A stretch of 64,000 bases of DNA from Diprion similis (lineage: Eukaryota > Arthropoda > Insecta > Hymenoptera > Diprionidae), in assembly GCF_021155765.1 (NCBI RefSeq), contig NC_060109.1, positions 1,389,001 to 1,453,000 of the forward strand. Reading direction: 5' to 3'. Positions within the stretch are counted from its first letter, which is position 1, and every line of letters begins with the position of its first letter. This document shows, piece by piece, positions 11,000 to 21,904 of the stretch. The translations under genes and the position numbers were made by a program. The notes below the pieces were generated by a model that did not search any database, had not been told where the DNA came from, and worked only from the letters and a program-made list of their open reading frames with translations.

Positions 11000-13900
11000 A
11001 CTAGTCGTGGAAGAGAAAATTGCGAATAATGAATTGAAAATTATATAATTTATAAAGTATCTCGTTTATTGTTGACTCAATATCTCAATTTTCATCATCA
11101 TCATCACGTTTCATTCACTATTGTACCTCGTCACTAATTCGCGGATCGTACGTCGATGATCCACATCTTTTAGCAATCTCTCCAAACAGAGGTACGAAAA
11201 ATACTAATTTTATTTGTATTTTGTGATAAAAAGAATTTGACCTGCATTTTGTTATGAGAATCAACTCAAAAAGCACCTCTAGTGCAAAAATAGTCTTCTT
11301 CGCCAAGTACATGAAATTCTTCTTTACCCACAAAAATATCTTCTTTGATAAATAATATGTATGTATTATTACATATTTTATTTATTATTATTGTTATGAT
11401 CAAATTTATTTTTGGAAAATTATAAGAATTGAAGGAACAATTTATTTGCAAGAAAATCACTCATCTAAGTATATACATTGTGAATCAACTGTATTTTTTA
11501 TTTCACCGAATTATAATCTGAAGTCAGGTTTTCGATGTTCAAGATGCTGGATTCGATATGGCGGACGAAAATTTGAAATTTTATCATATCTAGACAAAAC
11601 AAAACCTGTATCATATTGAATTTCAGACTAATATCTAGTAATTTCAATAACTTCAAACTGAAAACTTTTGTTTATTATTAATAAGTTCAAAAAGAACATG
11701 TCAACTCTTTGAATGCAATATTTTTTATTTTAATAATTAGACTTTGAATCCATCATCAGCGATCCAAAAACCCCTTCATTTATATTTTGACCAAAACTAA
11801 CTGATGTTTCAATTCATTCATTTGGAATACCTTTAGAATTTCGATTGGATATTGATTCCAATCAGAAGGAAATTTTTTTCAAGTCGAAAACTATGGAATT
11901 CAAAGTCAAACGTCAAATAAAATTCAGATACAACTGTTTTTCTATTCGTAGTTACATGTTCGACAAAAAGTGGCGCTGAAAACTCCTTCAATCCTCGAAT
12001 ACATGGAAGCTACATCACAGATTTCGACGAGAGGCCGGAAATACCCCAGAAAATCCATAATATTAAGGGGGGACGCAGTTCCTTGGACAGTAAGGAAGCT
12101 CGTAAGGCTCGAAAAGATATGTAAAACAAATTTTGGATACGATTTGCTGAAAGCAAGATAAGAGACTAATTCTGATACATATTTATAATATACAGTTTTT
12201 ATGTTTCAAGAGTCACAGTAATAATGCCATTATCAATTTTTTCCGTTACACAAATATTATTAATATGCCAATGAGATTCATGTCAAACAAAATCGATTTG
12301 AAAACAACAATTATTAGTTAAAGTAGCTGATATATTTCCCAGGATAGAGGGGGCCCAAAAGTCATTATTATTGTTACTATTATTATTATTATTTTCTTAT
12401 CTCTAGCTTCAAGTATTTCTACCACAAACACCGATTAAATTCAACTCTACTATACATTACGTTTGTGTATTATTATTTTTGTCTATCTATCGTTTTTACA
12501 TATTATTATTAATCACCACTTGCTAATATTGTTATTACCACTACGTAATTATTTTATTTTATTCTTAAATTATCTGCAATTATCTCTTCCGGTCAGAGAC
12601 CGAAATAAATATTAATCCAATCTTATTCAATCTAATATAATCTAGTCCGCCTTCTATTGGTTGATCCGACGTTGGTCTTCACCAATGACGCACCTTGTCT
12701 GCCCCCCCCCCTCCCCCTGCCTGACATAAGCTGGGCGCTGTTGGTCTGAGTTTTGCAGAGATTCCAAAATTCAGTCGTCAGCTCTTCGTGGTCAGAGTAG
12801 GACCGTTTTTGAAACGAGCACAATATTGCTTTATATTAAGTTTAACTTGAGGTCGCCAATAATTATTCGAATATATCATTGTACAAATTTATATTCACTG
12901 TCGAGTCACGTATATTATATTTTCTTTTCCTGCTGAGCAATGATGTTTTGCGCAGAAATAAATTTTATAAATCAACTTAGTGCAATAATTATTGCGCGTA
13001 AATATATTTTCAACGGACGTATATTTTTTTTCAAAGTTTGAATCGATAAGCGAATTCTACTTTTTGTATTTCACACGAGTGACGTCAGTACTATACAGTA
13101 AATTCGTCGAGAATTTAATTTTTTGTCACTGCATATTTTGAATACTTGTAAAAAAAAAAAAAATACCAACAATTATTTTCAATTCGTTTGAATCATTTTG
13201 ATTTATACGGCACCAGGTAATTAATTATTATAATAACGCAGTTTTCACTTAATTAGAAGAAGCCGGTGACTTCTTTCCAGACAGCGTTTTCGCTTTTCCA
13301 CATAATTTTTAAGGGGATAGAATTAGCTCATTCGGCGACGAATCAACACCATCAGGTATTTAATCATCGATTTTGTAACCCGATTTCATTTATGCCATTG
13401 ATAATGCACTGCAGTTATTTTATTAATTTATCATCATGTCACCGAGTATTCATCCTATTCCTTAAATCATTTTTATTGTAATGAATTTAATAAAAGCGTG
13501 AAAACAAGAGAAAACTTATTTGACTAATTGAGTTTAATGAAGGGGAATGCCAATCTTAATGCGAGAAGATCCGGTCAAATTTCTCGTAGTTGTGTCACCT
13601 TTAATTTCATTTCGTGTTTAATTAAATATTTGTTTATTCATTGAATAAAGTCTAGTATTTGAGCAAAATTAGTATACGATACAGAATTCTTTTGTCACGC
13701 AGTCGACTAGAATCACTATTTCAAGTTTATTGTTTGAACAAACAATGTCATCGTAGGCAATACTCCGAAAACGTAACAGTTGAGAAACTGAAATTATAAT
13801 CCAATTTAGATCTGCTTGTATCAAGAGTATTTCACCACCTATCTCACTTAAAACTTTGATCATCGAAGGCCGTTACTGAAACCTACACATTGAAAGAAGT
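11000..13900. other. AT-rich intergenic stretch, no gene seen
   Basis: No supported gene is visible on either strand. Frames are short and lack splice logic. The stretch holds an (ATT)n-like run around 12,364-12,400, a C-rich run around 12,700-12,715 and a poly(A) tract near 13,150. A 63-codon frame at 11,970-12,161 has no features I recognise. Confidence 0.6.
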
Positions 13901-14019
13901 ATTTTTCCCATCTAAGTATCGACAACTATAAAAAATATCGTTTAATTTAGAATCCTCGTTAACATCACAGTTATCAAGACTTTAAAGAAAAATAAAGAAA
14001 CAAGTTAATTCTAAAATTA

Positions 14020-14080
14020 TAGTCTTGTCTAATGCGTATCCTCTACCGAATATTGCGGAAATACTAGATCAGGACATATA
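14020..14080 (+). pseudogene. Gypsy/Ty3 reverse-transcriptase scrap
   Basis: One frame here reads SNAYPLPNIAEILDQD, which matches the start of the gypsy-type RT domain (the YPLPNI-ILDQ stretch). It breaks off at once: the next bases carry stops. This is a short but specific motif, and it lies about 300 bases before the macro-domain remnant on the same strand, so both may come from one LTR element. Confidence 0.5.
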
Positions 14081-14365
14081 ATCAGCGAAAGAGGGGTTGA
14101 TCTTGACTCTAAAAAAATAGAATCTGTGAAAAGATCTAGATTAGTGAGATGGAAAACTCTCCTTTCCGAATTCCAATGAACAATAAAATAATGTATACGC
14201 ACTCTCTAGAAACCCCTTTGATAAAACAGAAGCGATAACCGATCAACCGGAAACAGCAGCAATTGAAGCGATGGAATTACATACTACCAACGAAACTGAA
14301 ACGACTAATAAGAATATATTCGAGCTATCTGTAGTTATAGAATAAGTAGTAGAAGATTTATTTAA

Positions 14366-14650
14366 TGCGAATGAAAATTTCTCTCTAGTCCATTGCATAA
14401 GCGAAGTCCTGCATATGGACGCCGGCATAGCCGTACGCTTTAGAGAAATATTTTGAAGAGTAGATGAACTTAAGGAACAGGGCATAAAGAGGTAGGAGAA
14501 GTAGCCCATTTACAGGATAGAAGACGGTTCATTTATTATCTCATTACAAAGAAACGGAGCAGTGATAGGTAACACTTAAGAATTTAGAAAAAGCACTGAT
14601 GGAATTGTAAAGAACTTGTAAAAGAAACAACGATTACAGGTTAGCAATGT
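14366..14650 (+). pseudogene. Macro-domain (OARD1/TARG1-like) remnant
   Basis: The frame from 14,366 reads into NFSLVHCISEVLHMDAGIAV and then REIF, typical of the start of the macro-domain fold that binds ADP-ribose. After a stop at about 14,454 and a frame change near 14,490, the sequence reads VAHLQDRRRFIYYLITKKRS, the next conserved segment. The last part of the domain decays near 14,590-14,650. Intact members hydrolyse O-acetyl-ADP-ribose or remove ADP-ribose from proteins. In insects similar domains are also carried by retroelements, and the nearby gypsy scrap fits that. At least three disruptions mean no functional product. Confidence 0.6.
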
Positions 14651-14739
14651 CCAAGAACATCTATATTGAACGCGTATTAATTCTATATGGTCTTTTGAAT
14701 GCTTGTATCTCTCTTTTTAGATTTATAAGATTTGTAAAT

Positions 14740-15345
14740 TAACGTACCAATTAAATTGGCCCGCGGAAGCACCCGTTATTAGAAATATTACTATTAATTG
14801 AGAAAATAGCCGTTGAGGTTGAGTCGGGAGAATCACTCTCGGGATGTGCAGGAGCACACAGACGACAACCTTGTGTAGAAGATTTTATATACGTGCTTCC
14901 GCCGGTCAATGCATACAGGTTTTATCAAATCACGTTATGGAAACTCGTTATCAATTACAATGTTGAAATGATTAAGATGCTGGGGCCAAGCTGAAGACTG
15001 GAGAATCACTCTCGGAATACCCAAAAGATATTTTCTACAACTAGGCTCCAAATCTAATATTGTTTCTTATATAAAAGTTCTTAGAAAACAATATGCTGCT
15101 CGAAGATGGCAAGAAAAGCTCACCACCAACTCTTGGTGTTTAATTGAAAGGTAATTTTGATGACTTGGTAAAAACAAGTATTTGGAAAGTGTTGGTGAAC
15201 ATTGCTCGAATTGATTTATCTTTTGATGTTGGTGAAGACGAGATTGAGAGCCGTTGGATCGTGTCGTTGGTAACTGGAGCAGAGCCTCACCTCAGATCGA
15301 AACGAGTATTCGGGATTCGTAGAGGTTATTTGGCGGATTATTAAT
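14740..15345. other. Moderately GC-rich stretch, possible LTR remains
   Basis: Two related blocks (GGAGAATCACTCTCGG at about 14,828 and 15,000) lie about 172 bp apart. A 66-codon frame at 15,144-15,344 has no recognised feature. The stretch may belong to the same retroelement as the RT and macro-domain scraps upstream, but I cannot show it. Confidence 0.3.
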
Positions 15346-15589
15346 GTGATTTAGCGTGAAGTTATTATTAATTATTTTAGTCGAACACTTAAATTTACCT
15401 GATTCTTGGGAATCAGGGCGGAGCTTGATCTGATTTTTAAGGAAAGTCGAATATCATGAGAATGTCTATTCGCGAAATATTTAGAATAAGTACAGAACAG
15501 AAAAGAATTGAAGTTAGGTGATAGTAAGTCTTTGCAATTCACAGAACAAATTGAAAGCTTGAAGATGACGAATCAGCTTGGTACTTTAG

Positions 15590-15880
15590 GCCGGTCACAA
15601 TGAAGATTTTCCGAACACTACTATCGACCAGAAGGGCTGACCCGGATTGACGTCCACGCACCTCGCGACTTGACAGACCAAAGACATGGTTTCTTGGGCC
15701 TGACGGTCCAAGAACCCTCGGTGCAACTAAGTTACAACGGTAATTAGCCAATGGGGTGCAAGGGCGACCTCCCGGTGCCAGAATCGGCATGGTCAGGGTT
15801 ACTCCGGGTCCGACTCGAGTGCTCAGACGGTGTTCCGACGATTCTCAATCTCGTCGGTTACATACTATAATTATGAGCAA
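15590..15880. other. GC-rich block of unknown origin
   Basis: This 290-bp block is much richer in G and C than its neighbours and contains a near-palindrome, TTCTTGGGCC-TGAC-GGTCCAAGAA, around 15,692-15,715. Frames on both strands are open for 80-100 codons, but both look like by-products of base composition. It may be an inserted element end or a structured RNA remnant. I could not match it to rRNA or tRNA. Confidence 0.3.
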
Positions 15881-16079
15881 AAGGTATTTAGGTGTAATTA
15901 TCACACATTCGTCCATACATCTTAATAAACAACCTATTTTAATTTGGTACATATTGTATAGTCGGTTTAGCCTAATTATTATTAATGGTAATTTTGATTT
16001 AGGAAAAGGAGATACTTTTGGGCTGAGTGCCTCTGCGATTCATGACAGCACTTCATACTTCAGTTCTTGGTACTGCTAA

Positions 16080-17490
16080 ATGACCCTAAACTAAAACCGA
16101 TATTGAGACTGTGCGTGGCTTCCTCTAGGAGGGGTGGAAGTCCCATGTTGAAGCAATATGTTATTTTAGTGCTATTTATTGCGCTGCAGCTTATTCACAA
16201 GCGCTCAAGATGTTTGGTGAAATAAACCTTCTTTGGTCATTATGTAAGATTGAAAAAAGGTTCGCCTTGGCGGTACATCGGGGCGTAACAATAGTAAAAG
16301 AATAATTATTTTTTATATAATTCAGATGGTTTTTGTTTCTTTCTTTTCTTTTTTTTTCTCTAATGTGGACCATCACAGTGATCTGAAATCAGAAATCAAA
16401 AATGAAAAGTTTAGTCTTTCAAACTATTACTTATCATGAATAAAAAAAAAATTATTGTTAATAAACTCAATCTGACACTTTTACAAACCGCCAGTTGCAG
16501 TTGTCTTCACTTATTAGTTCTCTCCACACATCAGGGCAACCTCGTCACCCACTACAGCGAAATTCGGATATTGGGGGTTAGGCGAACGTATTCCATTTCG
16601 TTGAATATTTTTTTTTTCTTTTTTGTTTTATGTATATTGTTGTATTACTGCAATAGAAAAATAATTTTTTGAGAATTCTGAAAGAAAGAACGCACACACG
16701 TTAAATTATTTCTATTCACTCAAGTAAGATCCTAAGTTGATGCACACACTGACACCACAGCTCTCTCTCTCTCTCTCATTTAAATGTTATTACACCGTCC
16801 TTGACCTTAAAAATCCGTCCTTAAAAATTGAAATTGAAAGAAAAACGATTTTATTTTCGAGGATCTTATAAACCGATATAGCTCATAAATCTTCATCTAG
16901 ATTCTAGAAGCTATTATGGGTTCTCAAAGGATAATACAAATTTTGATAAATCAGTCAAGTCAATCCTGAGGGGCCGTTCATAAACAGGGCTGGTAGCGCC
17001 AGAGGCCTTCAATAAAAGTGAGAAAAGTGAATTTTTCACTGGAAAAAAGTGACTGTAAAGTGACTAATCAGAAGTGCTTCCAATACATTTATTATAGTAA
17101 AATACTCGGCCAGTAAGAAAAGACGTTTTTTTTTTTTGGTCAATTTCGCACTAAATTACCGATACAATTGTTTTTTTCGAATACATGCAGAATGGTGTAT
17201 TCTTCTGTTCTTTGTGTAATTTTCCATACGATCATCATCGTCATCATTATTGTCAATTTCAGGTCTCTAACATTAAAAGATGAATTACAGGCTTTTATCA
17301 GACTTGCTTCGACTTAAATAAACGGGTACAATTTCACTGTTCTTTTGTTTTTTGTCAGTACAATCGATACTATAGACGTTAATAGAAAGCGCGTTGAATT
17401 TTTAAAAATTTTGGAATTTGATCCAAGGACATTGGAAAATTCAAACCATCATAGGAGGTTCTGATGTTTATGTTTTTATGCAGGAATGTG
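16080..17490. other. Intergenic, no gene seen
   Basis: The stretch contains a short (CT)n run at about 16,762-16,778, poly(T) runs and no supported gene. A 26-codon frame at 16,145-16,225 begins like a signal peptide but has no promoter or splice support. Confidence 0.5.
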
Positions 17491-17493
17491 TAG

Positions 17494-17877
17494 TCAACGT
17501 TTAAGAGTATGGGCCTCAGTGGTGAGGCAAGGAGGCCGAGGATGTTTAGAGAGTCCAGAATATAAACATCGGGACCAGACGGGTGACGAGTCGATGCTGC
17601 AGGGCCAGAAATCGGGGGTCCTAAGGGGCATTATGCGATGACGCGTCGTCCTCGCAGAGTACCTTCGCCATGTGTGCTGGGAGAAAGACGCTGGACGTCG
17701 TATCCACATCGACGACCACCCGTTGACCAAATCGAGTCTGTACCCTCCTGACACTTGTGATTCGGTAATTTTTAAAAACTTCGTTGGTAGGAATTCTTGC
17801 AGTTTGCCAATTTGGTTCAATTTTGTGAAATCCATTGTTTTTAAGTTTTTGTTGGTGTTAATTTCTTCACATTTCAA
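17494..17877 (-). pseudogene. Small element-associated ORF, copy 1 (OB-fold-like?)
   Basis: On the minus strand a frame reads MDFTKLNQIGKLQEFLPTKF from about 17,835 downward. The same start recurs on the minus strand at 20,820-21,017 (MDFTKLNKIGKLAEFLPTRK), and the DNA of the two copies matches over about 190 bp. The copy at 21.0 kb continues into a VQTRFGQ-like segment seen in many insect element-associated proteins, perhaps an OB-fold DNA-binding protein. In this copy the frame leaves that family after about 25 residues. I consider it a decayed mobile-element gene. The family assignment is tentative. Confidence 0.35.
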
Positions 17878-17880
17878 ACT

Positions 17881-18107
17881 TTTTTTTCAGCCTTGTGATA
17901 TTTCTTCGATGAACTTTGTTGTTGTTTTCAGCTAAACTGATTTTATTATGATGTTATCGAATAATTTATGTAAACGGTTTTCCATGTTAATTTTAGTTTT
18001 TTTTTCAGCCTTGTGATATTTCTTCGATGAACTTTGTTGTTGTTTTCAGCTAAACTGACTTCATTATGATGATATCGAATAATTTGTGTACACGGTTTTC
18101 CATGTTC
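17881..18107. repeat. Two-copy tandem repeat, about 118-bp period
   Basis: The block starting TTTTTTTCAGCCTTGTGATA at 17,881 recurs at about 17,999, including GTTGTTGTTTTCAGCTAAAC and the trailing ACGGTTTTCCATGTT. The copies differ at only a handful of positions, so this duplication is fairly recent. Confidence 0.85.
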
Positions 18108-18210
18108 TTTGTCACTTTGTTAAGTTCAGATTTTTGATAAACGATTTTTTCCAACTCTTCAAGATTTTTTAAGAACAGATCAATTCGCCGGCGTAGTTGC
18201 AGCTGTAGTT

Positions 18211-18852
18211 GTGCTTTATCAGAGGTTCTGCCAGCGCCGGCTGATCTGCATGATCCTTGCTACTAGAGGGTCTTCATTCTCAAAAATAGCAGCAAAGAGC
18301 TCCAAAGAATTCGTTCAACTGATGAACATGCTCAAAGAGAACTACAACTTAAACACTACCAAGAGGGCTACTGGTGGATCTCTGCCGGTTAGCGCAATCA
18401 CAATACCTAGAGTGGCAGCATCCTTTCCAGCTATGACGACCTCATTTCACCATGCAAATCAGGCGCGCCTGCTTGTCCAACCAGAGGTTCTTTACCCTGA
18501 CTATGAATTGCCTGGAGCTCTTTTCTCTCCTTTAATAGCAGCTTGCACTCCCAGAGGTGTAAAGTCAGAAGGCTCCCGAATCAACATCCACCCTCGAATC
18601 CTGTTGATTGCTGTATCAGTTGATGACATCATCAACCCACCCCAGAAGAGAACATCACTTCAGCAAATTTGGCAATTCTACCTTGCATCATTCCAATCTC
18701 AGATGGTGCCTGAGGAGGTCCGAATTATCTACTTTAAGAAGTGGAGGCTACTTTCTGATGATGGATTTATTGCTGATCTTACAGGAGCTCGCGATCATGC
18801 TATAAGAATGATCCATTATATTAATAGTATAAATTGGCCTCCATCCGTTTAA
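18211..18852 (+). CDS. Candidate endogenous viral element, nucleoprotein-like ORF
   Basis: A 213-codon frame, intact from ATG to stop, stands alone without introns in a region otherwise full of stops. Its sequence does not look like a transposase. The central part (ITIPRVAASFPAMTT, residues about 63-77), the following YPDY-LPGALFSPLIAA stretch and the C-terminal part reading MVPEEVRIIYFKK suggest the nucleoprotein of a phenuivirus-like negative-strand RNA virus. I judge this from general pattern only. The first 20 residues read like filler, so the true homology may start around 18,260, and the N-terminal part would then be missing. Retention of a long frame is notable, because neutral decay would have broken it. 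It could instead be an unknown host or element gene. Confidence 0.4.
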   Translation: MLYQRFCQRRLICMILATRGSSFSKIAAKSSKEFVQLMNMLKENYNLNTTKRATGGSLPVSAITIPRVAASFPAMTTSFHHANQARLLVQPEVLYPDYELPGALFSPLIAACTPRGVKSEGSRINIHPRILLIAVSVDDIINPPQKRTSLQQIWQFYLASFQSQMVPEEVRIIYFKKWRLLSDDGFIADLTGARDHAIRMIHYINSINWPPSV

Positions 18853-19499
18853 ACAATTCTGACAGTCTCCGTACTCACATATTATTGCCTTATCGCAAGG
18901 TTATTTTTATTATAGTTACTTGGGAGCAAACATAGATTATTTCAAATCGACATCCATAACCGCTCTCTCACGCCTTACCTCCACGTAACAACTTCATAAG
19001 AATTATGAATATATACACTGAAAATATCAGGGGGGACAATCGGATAATCATTATCAAACTGTACAATCTTTTCATTGATCGAAAGCACAGTCACATTACT
19101 GCACTAAAAATATTATACGCTGGTTATATTTAATATTATTGAAAATATTTAGTATTATCAGTTTTATACGTACGTTTTCAATAATCTACTTTTATGTCAG
19201 CATGCGAGTAATTAATACACTTATTATGTGTGTAATACACTTTTGTAATAATGTTAATTATATCATAATTCCAATAAAATGACATGATTATATGTATATC
19301 ATATATACAGTATAAAGTATAGATGTAAAAACGTACGTGTAAATTCTTAGACTGAATGTACAATACTTTCAGCTCTGGGGATAATTAATCTAACGTTGAA
19401 GGTATGATCAGCTCTTCACTGTATAGAATCCACCCTCAATTAAAAGCTAGAGCCTCGACTTGGAGGAACACCCTCAGTTAAGGGGTACGAATTTACCCC

Positions 19500-19697
19500 T
19501 TAGAGATTGAGGGTTAATTTATAGGAGTAAAATTGAGGGTTTTCCCCAAACATTCGGGGTTTTTTGGGTTTGGGTTTAAATGATTGCAGAAACTGCGAGA
19601 GTTGACTAATAAATGATTCCGGCTGCCCGCAATTCTTCGAGAATCGGCATAATTTCATTGTTGTGACTCGTATTCCTAACATTCTCTTGTCATATCT
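19500..19697. other. Short G/T-rich intergenic stretch
   Basis: This stretch contains several related GAGGGTT blocks between 19,430 and 19,545 (for example ACACCCTCAGTTAAGGGGTA and TTGAGGGTTAATTT) on both strands. No gene is seen. Confidence 0.3.
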
Positions 19698-20191
19698 ATG
19701 AAATTGTCGAATCCCTTAATAGTTGACATGCAAGGATTCAATAGACTGGGTCCCGGTTCGACACCAAAGGAGTTGGCAGTTGTATCAGTCACCGAAGAAA
19801 CTAAACCATCAATTTTCCTCTTTGAACCTCCGTAAGATTGGAATTCTTTACTCGCCCCATTTAAAAGCGAAAATTATCCTGGGAAGATAGTGATGCACCA
19901 CTCGCAAAGCTTGATTTTACCGTCAAAAGCATGTCGCTGCGTGATGCTTCAACGGTTTACGTAAAAGGATACGAGAAGAAAATTTGGCTGCAGAAAGTTC
20001 TGGGTGAAAAAGTCGAAGTCATCGATTTTATGGATTTGGGTTGTCCGTCATGGCAAAAATTGAATAAAATGTCAGTTACTAATTTAAACTGTACGCATCA
20101 CTATATATTACGTTCAAACTGTTCAGCTCAAAACGTATTGTCACGTTACAATGAAATCATTTGGAGTCCGTCAACGAACGAAGGTGGGTGA
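19698..20191 (+). pseudogene. Nuclease-like ORF of a mobile element, broken
   Basis: From ATG 19,698 a frame reads LIVDMQGFNRLG and then KELAVVSV and FLFEPP, followed by a stop near 19,833. After a frame change at about 19,905 it continues with ASTVYVKGYEKKIWL, DFMDLGCPSW and a CTHHY...CSAQNV segment, and ends at 20,189-20,191. Proteins with this order of motifs are common in insect and other animal genomes in many scattered copies. The spaced acidic and Cys/His motifs suggest an RNase H-like or 3'-5' exonuclease-like fold. I do not know the proper name of the element family. The stop and the frameshift make this copy non-functional. Confidence 0.45.
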
Positions 20192-20408
20192 TTAAAAAAA
20201 TCAATGCATTTATAAAGTTTTCCCGATTATTGAGCAATAACTTGGGATTTTACTTCAGTGAATAGAAATAATTTATCGTTTGTGCTTTTATTCCAGATTC
20301 TTCTAAGAAGTTCAACTTCAAAACGAAACATCCAAAAAATTATCGGTTAGTTTTATCAGAATATTACAAATTTTCAACGTTTTGTGACGGACATTCAAGA
20401 CTTCAGAC

Positions 20409-20642
20409 GTGCGTTCAAATTTTTTTTTTTTCTCTCCATACACGGAGGATGTCCAAATCATGCAAAATATATACGTTCCAAGAGAGTGGGCATGCCAACT
20501 TCCGGTTCGCATTTCAATGGACGGAATTGAACTAGCCATCGCTGCATGTGGTGAAAATGATGTTTACTTACATCAGGTTAACGTTTCAACAAAGCTGGAC
20601 AGGAATGAAACCACAGGTTCATGGTGGTTCCGCAACGTGTAA
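20409..20642 (+). other. Unrecognised 77-codon frame
   Basis: The segment after about residue 25 (REWACQLPVRISMDGIELAI and onward to the stop at 20,642) has the composition of real protein, and its start follows a poly(T) run that could be a splice acceptor tract. I do not recognise it. It may be the downstream part of the broken nuclease-like element ORF just upstream, or unrelated. Confidence 0.2.
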
Positions 20643-20819
20643 GAAAAAGTGACATTTATTTTTACATACTTGAGAAAAGAAATATTCATTCCTTAGTTAA
20701 TAACAATTTTTCCTGAAATTATTTTTTTCAAATATTTGGACGATGGTTTCGTAACTTTTATAACGAATTTCATTATCTGGTTGTTTTATTTTACAACAGT
20801 TTCGTAACACTGATAAAAA

Positions 20820-21017
20820 TTATTCGCTCTCTTTATAACTTTTTTTTTTTTTTTTTACAATAACAACTAAAAAACTGTTTATTAACTGACCGAATCTAGT
20901 CTGTACCCTCCGGATATTTGCGATGCGGGAATTTTTGAAAACTTTCAATTCTGGTAGCTTCCTCGTTGGGAGGAATTCCGCCAATTTGCCAATTTTGTTT
21001 AATTTGGTGAAATCCAT
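20820..21017 (-). pseudogene. Small element-associated ORF, copy 2 (OB-fold-like?)
   Basis: The minus strand reads MDFTKLNKIGKLAEFLPTRK and then RIANIRRVQTRFGQ before running into a poly(A)-derived lysine stretch and a stop. The start matches the ORF at 17,494-17,877. Such short proteins, with an aromatic or hydrophobic residue before R-x-x-x-T-R-F-G, are found in many insect mobile elements and could be single-strand DNA-binding proteins. The C-terminal half is lost. The two copies bracket the viral-like ORF and the nuclease-like ORF. Confidence 0.35.
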
Positions 21018-21904
21018 TTTTTTAAATCTCTTGCTGGTGTTATATTTTTTGACAAATTCAAGCGTTCCAATTTCTTTGTCACTTCGTTGAGTTCAGTTGA
21101 ATACGTAAATTCGCTGTCGTGGTTCTAATTGTTTCGAGGTTTTCTTCATCAGAGGACGACTAAGACTAACGTTCTGACGTGAAATTCTAACTTTTATAAC
21201 CGCATTTTACCCACCACGCATACAATTATAGGTTGCAAGTATCGCATATGATAGTGCAACACCGCTCCTAATCCTGATGCGTTCGTTATCGGATACATCA
21301 GCAATCACTCGGTACTGGATGGCACCTCGCGAAACGTAATACAAAGTGAACCGAAAAAACATTCAGTACCTGAGACTGAATTGCTAAAACAAATACATAT
21401 CGTATCAATTATTGATGAAGTACAGCTGGAGCAGATCCGCGAGAAATCAAAGAGATGCAGAGGAGCAGCAGGGTATGGACACTCGAAGCTCCCCTCCACT
21501 CGCTACTCAAAAGGAGTGGATCAGAGTCATACCGCAACAATAAGGTATAAATATTCCCAGACATAAATTTTTTGGTGGCATTACTGTCGTATCGAAGCGC
21601 TATCTGGTGCCTGGTTTGAAAAGTAAATAATTAAATTATCGAAAATTGATCCTGGTGTCAACAAGTTGTTTTTAATTTAGACTTTGATTGAAAAAATAAA
21701 CAAGAATTTTTGCGTGAAAAATAAAATAAGAAAAAAAATGACACTTTTAAAAAATACTTTTCTATCGTAATCATTTGTCTTTTACTTATTTTAAAAAATG
21801 TAAATATGTTATTTTAGATTTGGGTCCAGATGAAAAAGGTATACAAAATTCCAAATTTTTCCATATAGGTCTCGGTAGAATTTCGGATAGGTCAAAATCC
21901 TATC

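Noticed and set aside
15590..15880. GC-rich block considered as an rRNA or tRNA-derived SINE
   Set aside because: I found no A/B box pair, no tRNA fold and no recognisable rRNA core sequence.
16145..16225. 26-codon frame starting MLKQYVILVLFIAL, like a signal peptide
   Set aside because: No TATA box or splice donor in a fitting place, no mature peptide, and hydrophobic starts are common by chance in AT-rich DNA.
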